Position numbers and translations under genes: made by a program. The notes below the pieces were generated by a model. That model saw nothing but the letters and a program-made list of their open reading frames with translations. It ran no database searches and was not told the DNA's origin. A stretch of 64,000 bases of DNA from contig ML976758.1 of the NCBI GenBank assembly GCA_010015655.1, positions 95,710-159,709 on the forward strand. The letters run 5' to 3'. Shown in pieces: positions 55,718-64,000 of the stretch; the stretch's first letter is position 1; each line of letters opens with the position of its first letter. This stretch comes from Bimuria novae-zelandiae CBS 107.79. Lineage: Eukaryota; Ascomycota; Dothideomycetes; Pleosporales; Didymosphaeriaceae.

Positions 55718-58700
55718 GACATGGTATGCGTGGAGCCACCATTCGCAGCCTAGCGACTACCCACGCCCTGTGAACGGATAAATACGGCATTCGAATACCC
55801 TCTTCAAATTCAGAGAGATTGTCCACTAGCGATCGACTTTGTCGGTGAACAGGCTAGTGCCTTCTGATTGATGCAGATCGGTGAGCGCAAGCATGCAGAC
55901 TTCTGGGACTGCATAGTAGTCGATCTGACAAGGGTTGGATGGAGGATATACCAAGACGTGGCTTGATGTGACAGCATCGAGACTGGGTTGAAGATGCGAT
56001 GGAAAGATTTCCGGTGACACCTTGCAGGAGCTGAAGCGTGTGATGGCTCGCTTAAGTCTCACTGCTTAGCCGCCTTTTCGCTCGGTATGGCCAAAGTTCC
56101 TTGTCGGTTCTTTTCGGCAACTGGTTGGGCATGAAGAGAGGGCCGTCGAAATCGGAAGGGACAGCGTCTCAAATTATAGCGTTACCCGAAATAGAGTGCA
56201 ACAACGACTGGGTTGAGGTATTCAGTTTGAACTCAGGACCTGGGCATCTTGGGAGCGCACATGATAACAAAAGTCGTGTGTGATATGTTCCAGGATAATG
56301 GTTCGACAAGATGTGGTTGGGCTGCGAATGGTCGCGCTTCGTAATCCACTCATTTGCATTTGCAACCCTGCTAAGCTATCAAGATGAGGGCGTGACATGC
56401 CATACGTAAGGGCCGCGGTATCGTACTGCAGAGCCGATGTGACTGTGGTTCGATGCTGATGCATCTCGCTTCGGAACCTGGGTCGGAATCTTACTGTATG
56501 TGCATATCGAGAAGTTTTTGTTGGTGTAAACTGACCTCAGCGACTATTGTCGCCGGTCTAGCTGGCTCAGTGGCAGAGGTGGGATTAAGATGACGACCGG
56601 ACATGCTGCAGGTTCGTGTATGATTTCACCTCATTAAGCGGCGTTTCGCTACTCATCTTATCCTGTCAGCTGCGGTCGTGAAACCTGGGACATCCCTCGC
56701 CTCGCTTTGGGTTTTCAATTCGCAACATATGATCCTGGAACGAAGCGCATAGTCCATGATCGATTCGTGCCTTTGAAATGCCACACCATAGTTTTCGCTG
56801 GAACACGCATGACTGGTAGTAGTTCATATCCTGCAGGTGTCGAGTCTCCGACTACCGGATAGAGCGAGATTAGGATGCAGACCTTCTTAGTAGTGAAAAG
56901 CCGAGTCAGTCGTAAAATGTGTGGGGATAAATGCTGCTGAGGGACGACTTACCCGGTTGGATAAGTCATGGTTTTGAAGCCGGCAATCCGCAAAAGCGCG
57001 TTAGTCTCCAGAACCTGAGTCTAGAACACGTAAAGCATTTGACTGGATTGTCCACACCTTTGCACGCTTTCGCTTAGTGTAAATTTACCGATGCAACACG
57101 CTTCTGCCTGCACTATCTGCTCACGAGGTACCTTTTCCTTTTTTTTCTTTTCCCAAGGACAATGTCCACTGAATACGATGTTCTACCCCCACTTCAGGCG
57201 ACCGAATTTCGCTTCCTCGTTGGAAGATCCATCTCCTTGTATCGTATGCACACGCGGAGAAGGTTGGTCTTCAGTGCAAGGATTTGTACGACATCGGACC
57301 GCTGAAGGGTCATCGTGCCGAAGCCGCACATGCCGCAGCATGCTTTGAGTTTTGCCAACAGGATGCCACAGCGCAAACGCCACGCTCCGACCCACCCATC
57401 TCGTGGAACGCCAAGGGTACGTCATGAGAAGCCTCCTTCCGTGGTGCAGATTGCCGGGCTGAGACGCTGCTCAGTCTGGTTGGACGCAACGCAAAACTCC
57501 TTGGCGCCAGCTGGCTGATGGGTGCTGCTGAAACCACTGACTTTGCCGAATTCGGCGGATCCCGCTATTCAAGCACGCGGACATGTTCAAGCTCCTGCTA
57601 AAACCTTATTTTACCTTAAGGAGGTGAAAGACGACGCCTGTCAGCACTTCGATTCTTGCAATCCGATGCATGCGCTATGAAAAGCGTGCCCCTGCCTAAC
57701 GCTCACCGTGCCCACTTCTCATGATGCGACGAGGTAGGTGTGCCCGCTTGAAAGTTGACCATAGCCGTAAAGGACCATTGATCCGAGCAACGTGAATCCT
57801 CGCCCAGGCTGTGATACAAATGCGTGGGATGCGCTTGATGAAGGAGCGGATACGGATCCCACTCCGTTCGTTTTGAGCGATAGGCCATACTCTATTGGTT
57901 TGTCGCTGAGAATCGTCGTCGACTCGCGGCAGACGGAGGCGTTGGGTTGGGTTGATGGTGTCGGAGTCATCTCGTGATGTGCGCACATATTGCCAACATA
58001 CCACGGATGGAGTGGCGCATATTAGGCGCAATGAATTGCATTGCGTCAGCAAGGCGTTGAGCATGGAGATGGCGTTGACGTAAGGTCATACCTGCATCAA
58101 TAGCCCACTATGTACAGAGACGGTCTTTTCCTGGCGCGCTGTTATTGATCCAGCAGGCTCGGGCTCGATGACGGCCGCCTTGGTGACGATCAGTTGGCCG
58201 GGGCATTGTCGACCAGGGTTTGTGTCGGTGCTCGGCTGCTGAAAAGCCACCATGCTGGCCTTCTCGACTTGTTCAAACGGTCTTGCCAATCCGGGCATGG
58301 ACACCGTGGGGAAATTTGCGGATCGAGGATGAACAGCCTCACGCGTGGCTGCAATTTCGCAGCAACATTTGTGAAAAGGTGGCCGACCAGTTGCACCTGA
58401 CTAGCAGTGGACGCTCCAACAGTGGTCTCGTCCACGATTGGGGTGCGCAGGACGAGCGAGAGGCGGTGTCTTGTGGACATGTCCATTGTTCCTCGGGACA
58501 GAGTACATACCATACGTACATAGGCACGATGCACGTTGCAACGCATCTGACGCTGTGCTGTGTGGGTCGGCACCTGGGCAGGGTCAGGCTCTCGTCCCGG
58601 GTGGGTTGCCGTTTCGCAGGAATGATTAAAGTGTTGCTCTCACGCCTCCCCCTTCGCTAGGTTTCCGAGGTGGTGTTGGGTCGGGTCAGGCTTTGTTCTG

Positions 58701-59580
58701 TGCTGTGCTTTGTCCGATGGCTTGTTGCCCTGTGGAGAGTGGGGAAGGATCTTGTTCGTCCTTGTCTGACCCTGCCCCCTGTCGGGTGCTTGGACGCTTC
58801 TGAAGACGATCCGCGTAACTGGAACCGGTCAGGATTCAGGGCCACGTCGGGAGCGTTCGCTATTGCCCGCCAATCACGCGGCGTCTGCCTCCCAGCAGCG
58901 GCTCCATGCATTCTCTGGAACATCAAAGACGATTCCGTCTGCATCAAAGGCTCAAACGCGATCCTGGCCTCCTCACTTGTCCCACTCCGTTGCTCTCGCC
59001 CGAGGATCTAGCGGCTAAACGCTGGCTTGACCGCCTCGTTAGCCCTCCACGCTGTGGATATGCACACGACGCAGGCCTCTACGAGTCGCACATTTAGCAC
59101 CGCGAATGGACCCCCAGTCGCACCACCATGGTTCCTCGCGCATGCACGGATGGTTGTTGCAACTTGCGCCATGCCCCGTCCGCGGCGGCACGACCCTGTG
59201 ACTCGACCAAAAGTCGGTGTTTCTTTCTTTCATCGCCTGCATCGATGAATTGGGCTGATCAATCCCGTCCTCACGAGCCGCCTGGCCGTCACAGTAGTGC
59301 CATTCCTCCATCTCTTGTGGCCGTATAGCATGCCACTGCTTCCTTGCCTGCACTTCATGCCCTTCTTGGTACGCTTGTCCTTTTGTTCGCCTAGGCATTC
59401 ACGGCTCCTGAGTTGCATCTTAGCCCTCCTTTCTAAACCCCATCCCACCCAATTTGTCTACATTCCTTGGCACCCCAATGATATACCTTTGCACCTGCCC
59501 CATGTCTACCAACAGCTGCTCGACTACTTAACGCACCTAACACATTCGAACTCTCGACATATCTGCTGCCTTCGCCCAAC

Positions 59581-60678
59581 ATGAACAACTCACTGCCATA
59601 TGACATGGCTGGCCACATAGCTTCATACACTCCAAGCTCACATACCGCACACCGTTCATCCCGAATCTCCAACCAATCAGGTCACTCCTACCGTGTCGAA
59701 AAGCCTAAGAGCATCCATAACAGTCCGAGGACTGTTCTTGAACGGAGGAAAACCACTACGGGGGCAAAACTCTACGCCACTCTTGATGACCATTACAACA
59801 TGATGATGGGCATCACCACCGACGAAGATAGCTTCGAACCAACTCCCGAACCAGCCACGTCTCGTCCAATGAGCTGGCATCCCTGTTCCACTCAGCCCAG
59901 TGTTCATCGTCAATCCTCCATGTTCATTCAATCACCAAACTGGACTCAGACATCCGGCCAAGGGTCCGATTTCTATTCTATCTCTGCAAGGAACTCGATG
60001 AATGCCGCCGAAGCTCCACAGTACTACCCAACGTACGCAACTGGTTACGACGCACATCGAGGCTCACAAGATTCCGATTCAAGCTGGCAAAGTCAACAGT
60101 CGTACACTGCTTCTTCGTACTCAACGCCCGCCACAGAAACCATGCCGTGGTATCTCCAAGAGTGGGCCCGCAAGAACCAGGACCAGGCAGTAGTCTCGCA
60201 GAATGGGTCGGCGGAGTTTCTTCCTATTCAGCATCCCACGGAGGCTGGAAGTGAGCAGGTAGACGCTGACATGGAAGGCTCGGGGAAAGAGCTCATTGGC
60301 ATGGGCCTCTATGACGATTCCACCAACGACTGGGCTGCTCCACTCGGCGAAGCGACAGGGAAAGGTCTAAAGCTCGAAGAGACATGGCAACCGCCGGAGG
60401 AAGATGATGACGAAGACGAGCAAGAAGACGAGCAAGAAGACGAGCAAGAAGACGAGCAAGACGATGATGCTAGTTCTGCCGACGAGGAGGAACTACCACT
60501 ACCTCCGGCTCCAATTACGCCCGTCAACCAGGCGAAAACCCACTCCACGGGCAATTTGAAGGGCCAGAGTTTCTTCTTTGACGAAGATGACAGCGTCACC
60601 AAAGAATGGTGGTATCAACACCTCAAGCAACCTTCTATCCCAGTGCGGGACGCTGGATACGGCTACGGTTGGTTGTGA
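59581..60678 (+). CDS. conserved acidic-repeat protein, function unknown
   Basis: A single open frame of 365 residues. It is hydrophilic and mostly disordered: Ser/Thr/Tyr-rich N-terminal half, a possibly helical WYLQEWARKNQDQ near residue 190, then KELIGMGLYDDSTNDW and GKGLKLEETWQPPEE, which look conserved. An acidic low-complexity run (EDEQ repeated four times) is followed by DDDASSADEEELPLPP. The C-terminus SFFFDEDDSVTKEWWYQHLK is also conserved-looking. No transmembrane or enzymatic motif. The ATG at 59581 is the first in frame after a C/T-rich leader and an in-frame stop-rich region. Confidence 0.72.
   Translation: MNNSLPYDMAGHIASYTPSSHTAHRSSRISNQSGHSYRVEKPKSIHNSPRTVLERRKTTTGAKLYATLDDHYNMMMGITTDEDSFEPTPEPATSRPMSWHPCSTQPSVHRQSSMFIQSPNWTQTSGQGSDFYSISARNSMNAAEAPQYYPTYATGYDAHRGSQDSDSSWQSQQSYTASSYSTPATETMPWYLQEWARKNQDQAVVSQNGSAEFLPIQHPTEAGSEQVDADMEGSGKELIGMGLYDDSTNDWAAPLGEATGKGLKLEETWQPPEEDDDEDEQEDEQEDEQEDEQDDDASSADEEELPLPPAPITPVNQAKTHSTGNLKGQSFFFDEDDSVTKEWWYQHLKQPSIPVRDAGYGYGWL
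60415..60460 (+). repeat. 12-bp coding minisatellite
   Basis: Four near-perfect units of GACGAGCAAGAA, the last cut short, encode the EDEQ repeats of the protein at 59581-60678. The unit is a multiple of three, so copy changes keep frame. Confidence 0.9.
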
Positions 60679-62136
60679 GGGAAGGAGTGAGGGAAGGAGC
60701 GAGCGAGACAGCGGTTTCTACTTTTAGCATAGCGTCAGCGTCCGATTTTCGATATGGATCACAAAAGCAGGTTATACAGACGGATACAGATACCCCCCAG
60801 CCTTCGATGGCACTGTACACATGTTGCGCTGAGTCGCCCGCGGGCATGCAGCCGACGCGCATGTACGAGGCGTGTCTACGACATGACGCACGGAATGATG
60901 TAGCATGAATTAGCGTAGTATAACATAATAGCGAGTAGAGTAATCAAGACGCTCAACAACCAACACAAGCCATGACCTGTTCCTGAGCCAACTGCCGGGT
61001 GTGGTCTCTCACCCTACCCCTCAGCCCGCAGCGGCTTACATACACTAGCAACCTGGATCTTGGGGTGTTACCGTGTCGGTTGTGTCGGACGTTAATCGTT
61101 TAGCCCGCTGTTAGACACGCGCCTGGTACGCTTTACCCAATGCCAACGTGTAACATGCGAGGCGGGAAGCTGACCAAAGACTAGTTGCGCCAGTCTGTGC
61201 CCGTCACCCTTCACTTATCCCATCCCATGACGGGATCGGGGACCATGGTCATCTCGGCCTCTTTTTGCTGCCCCAGCGTCGAAGCGCATGGGCACAGTGG
61301 CTGTGGGCGTCCAGGCCACCACCCTCCAGCCCGAACATGCCCCATCTGTTTAGCTTTGACCTCCTCGTGCAATGCTGCGCCAGCGCCAACGCCAGCACCA
61401 GCCGTGGGCCAGCGCTATCTCTGCACTGGCGCTAGCGTTCCGCTTCGTTTCCACAGTTTCGTCCTCCCCCAGCGGCAGGTTGCCCATCCCTTCCCTCAGG
61501 TCACCGCCGCCAGGGCTAGGGGCCTGTAGCGTGTGCTCCTCCTGTGCGCACTGCGAACTGCACAGCCTGCAAGTCAGCGCGGCTCGGTCTTCGCCGTAGT
61601 TGCCCCGCGAAGAGAGTTTTGGGTGCGGGTTTCCGCCCGCCGCGTCGCCAATTGGCGTCACCACGCCGTGCAGCAGCATGGCTGGGCGGTAGGGGCCTTT
61701 GCGTTCGTTGCTACTGCACGCGCGGGCGGGAGAAGAATTTTTGGGAAAAGTCTGCTCATTAGCGATCTGCTCTGCCGGGTGCGCAGACGTCAGTCACGGT
61801 CAGTGCACTGCCTGGATGAGCGCGGCGTCGTGTGGTCGGTGGGGTTGCTAATACAACGGGGTTCCCTATCCACTATCGATAGCCAGAATCGATAATAAAA
61901 TTATCCAGTGGAGGGCGCCAAGACGACAAGAGGGACGCAGTTTTTTGCTCGCCAACGCGGCAGCGCGACTTCACGTGGAGAGCGTACTAAGGTTCAGCTC
62001 TCGCAATTAACGCTCCGAGGGCGACCGCTGTTGCTGATCTGATGGTGCTTGCGATTCAGATCAACCATGTCATAGTGTGCCGCCTGAAGCTTCTTACCCG
62101 TTTAATCACGCAGCATTTCTAGCGCCTTCCTCACAC
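60679..62136. other. intergenic region upstream of LAS1
   Basis: Tail of the acidic-repeat gene and promoter of the next gene. GC-rich around 61,200-61,800 with long overlapping open frames on both strands that show no domain and no consistent coding pattern; not called. Confidence 0.5.
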
Positions 62137-63551
62137 ATGGCGCCGATGTTTGTCGTCACACCGTGGCGAGATACGAACGAGCTGCTCGCGCTGAGGCGGG
62201 ACCTGCTTGCTGCTGACCCTGGAGCAATCGACCGGCGGGAGGAGGCGGCGAACAAGGTACGTAGACGTGGTAATCGTATCTGCAGATGACTTTGTTGGGA
62301 TCCATGCGCTAAAACGTTGGTCTCAGGTTCTAGCATGGCGGGGGCGGAAGTTGGAGCTCCCTCTGCTGTTGGAGAGTACGGCGGATATTGTGGAGGCCAG
62401 ATTGAGAGATGAGAAACAGGAGTTGGCGTCGAATGCGCTGAGGTTGTTGTATGCAACTGCAATCTCGAGGTATGTGCTGCACATACTCTCGGTTTCCCTT
62501 ACATCTTCTAATATCATCATATAGATTCGTCACCGGTCTTCTCGATACGCAGACCGACCTCACCCGCTTGGCTCTTCCTTCCCAAGCTACTCCTCTCATT
62601 CCGGTCACGCTCCGAGAAACGCGGCACCGCATCGTCCATCGACACCTCCCCTCACTCGCTGAACTCAAGCGCGCTACGCAAGAAAGCTTGGACTGGCTAT
62701 GGGAACATTACTGGTCACGCCTTGACGCCCTCCTCGCGCCTACTCCCACATCTCACCAACTATCCCAGCGGGAAGTCAAGGAACGCTTACAAGGCATACT
62801 GAAAACCTATGTCAAAGAACGCAAAGTGGAGATCAAGAGCAAGAGTAAAAATGACAGGACGGCGGATAACGCCGTGGGAAGTTACCTCACTCTCGGCGTA
62901 CCGCGGGATGTAAAGACAAGAGCATTGCTGGATCATTTGGTTCAAGAGAAGAACATACTACCTGTGGGCAAGAAGCTTGGGACCAGCATGGCAGGCGCGT
63001 ACTTGATCTGGACACCATTCCTCGTATCGCTCAGCAACACCGAAGCATCGTTCCTACAAGGACTTACGGAGCACATGGTGGAAGTGCTGAGCGCACCTGC
63101 ACGGAAACTGGGTAGCGTAGAGGAGGATCCCGCAAGAGAAGGCATGCACGACTGGCTGGTGCACATCCTATCCTCAGCCGAATGGAGGGACGCTCGTCGA
63201 CGAGGTAAAACTCTATTAAACGACGTCCTCGGATTGTGCTTCACAACGCCCACATATTGGACTTTGACGGTGGCGGCTACGCTACTTGAAACTACCGACC
63301 TGCCTGAGAGAAAGTCCTGGCTTGCGGTTTTGAAGGCGGCCAGAAATGAGGATGTGCAAGAGGTGGAGCAGCCTCTTCCGCCCAAGCCTATAAACGGACC
63401 GGATGGGATGGAGGTGGACGCTATCGATGCTGGACTGCCAGTTTCCGTGTCTAACGATGTTGGGATAACACGAGGGCCACAAAAATACCCTGGCCTCTGG
63501 AGACCGCAACCCATCGGCTGGATATCACCGGGATGGGACGTAGACGAATGA
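62137..63551 (+). CDS. LAS1: Las1-family pre-rRNA endonuclease
   Basis: Exons 62137-62256, 62327-62469 and 62525-63551 join to 429 residues. Introns are 70 bp (GTACGT...TCTCAG, branch GCTAAAAC) and 55 bp (GTATGT...ATATAG, branch-like TCTAATAT). The N-terminal HEPN domain shows the family pattern: VVTPWRDTNELLALRRDL, AWRGRKLELPLLLESTADI and ALRLLYATAISR-FVTGLLD. The catalytic R-x4-H reads RHRIVH (Arg121, His126) followed by HLPSL. In yeast Las1 cuts ITS2 of the pre-rRNA together with the kinase Grc3 in the nucleolus; the same role is inferred here. The C-terminal part ends with KYPGLWRPQPIGWISPGW, a short conserved-looking tail expected to contact the Grc3 partner. The ATG gives MAPMFVVTPWR; an in-frame earlier codon is not needed. 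Confidence 0.92.
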
Positions 63552-64000
63552 AGCGGACTTTGGTCACTAGATTGCAGTAGATGTGGGCCAGGTGGTGACT
63601 TCTTCCACCTGACGTGAGTGGTTCATCGCATCCATTCATAAACTATCCAACGTGCAGATTTGCTGAGACAGCAAGGCACTGCTGCATCTCTCGTCTGCAC
63701 CCATCACTGTTTCTTTAGTGCCCCAGCTGTACCTTGAGCTTATCATACCTGAAGGGTCTGACACTGTCCTGTTGGATATCTTCGGTGCGTCGTTCCTGGA
63801 GCCCATTGTGCTCCCGCGTCAGCCGCAATGACTAGGCGATTGAAAGCTTTCGCCTACGTCTTCCTTCATCCACTTTGATCCGACTTGCTGCGAAGAGGAA
63901 TCTCTATTCCATGGGCCGCCGCCAGTTCCCTATCTGGCCTTGACACATTGGTTAGTATATATCGTCTTGATGTAGCAACAAATGCCAAAGTGCAACAAAT
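63552..64000. other. downstream intergenic end of window
   Basis: No coding region recognised after the LAS1 stop. Confidence 0.5.

Larger units (their letters stand above)
48183..59580. other. 11.4-kb gene-poor stretch of normal base composition
   Basis: I see no gene I can support. Open frames are below about 180 residues, overlap on both strands and lack domains, and I could not join them into a plausible spliced gene. Unlike the first 29 kb it is not AT-biased. It contains a dispersed about 75-bp repeat (50426-50500 and 53359-53436) and a 110-bp foldback (55608-55717). The pair 52900-53148 and 53126-53362 might be exons of a small gene, but I cannot identify a product. 59,400-59,580 is C/T-rich and is probably the promoter of the next gene. 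Confidence 0.5.

Noticed and set aside
56555..56640. tRNA-like sequence (TGGCTCAGTGG, then GGTTCG about 50 bp later)
   Set aside because: The A-box-like and B-box-like motifs are present, but the T-arm and acceptor stems do not pair, so I do not call a tRNA gene.
61185..61895. overlapping open frames of 109-120 residues on both strands
   Set aside because: GC-rich DNA keeps several frames open by chance; the translations lack domains and consistent splice sites.
1..64000. CRISPR arrays, bacterial operons or riboswitches
   Set aside because: The window is fungal nuclear DNA with spliced genes; no regularly spaced short repeats were seen.

Overview
The window looks like nuclear DNA of a filamentous ascomycete (Pezizomycotina; Dothideomycetes is my guess, not proven). 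The genes have short introns (about 42-104 bp) with GT...AG ends and CTAAC/CTGAC-like branch sites. The gene families are typical of such fungi. About the first 29 kb is very AT-rich repeat DNA in which C-to-T and G-to-A changes have filled old transposon genes with TAG/TAA stops. This is the signature of repeat-induced point mutation (RIP).

Region 1 (1-29,049) is a nested transposon island. A Fot1/pogo transposase relic (from base 1) is followed by a second Fot1-like element (1703-9304, TA target duplication). That element was split by a minus-strand Ty1/copia element (3188-8679, 205-bp LTRs, CTTAA duplication). Next come unclassified RIP-degraded DNA and a gypsy-like relic on the minus strand (LTR 18487-18965, gag). 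The gag was split by a plus-strand copia element (12784-18242, 224-bp LTRs, CCTTC duplication), which itself carries a 130-bp MITE-like insert (17692-17821). The remaining pieces, 18966-19138, 24956-26615 and 28488-29049, together form a heavily mutated inverted copy of the first 2.4 kb of an element at 35512-38801. This copy is broken by another minus-strand copia element (19139-24955) and a complete 1.9-kb Fot1-like element (26616-28487, 64-bp terminal repeats).

Region 2 (29,050-35,511) is a 6.5-kb islet of normal base composition between the two inverted copies. It holds an intact four-exon rhodopsin-like seven-helix membrane protein gene, a short-chain dehydrogenase gene with one nonsense codon near its start, and a BTB/POZ protein gene.

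Region 3 (35,512-38,801) is the less mutated copy: a Tc1/IS630-type (DDE_3) element with 28-bp terminal inverted repeats, a broken transposase gene on the minus strand and a second, unrecognised cysteine- and lysine-rich reading frame on the plus strand.

Region 4 (38.8-64 kb) is ordinary chromosome: a glutathione S-transferase-like gene, a large ADF-H plus PH domain protein (actin-related; one GC-AG intron), an OHCU decarboxylase (urate degradation), a conserved protein with a basic core motif, an 11.4-kb stretch with no gene I can defend, a conserved acidic-repeat protein, and LAS1 (pre-rRNA processing). These neighbours do not form an obvious pathway. I found no tRNA, rRNA or CRISPR array.
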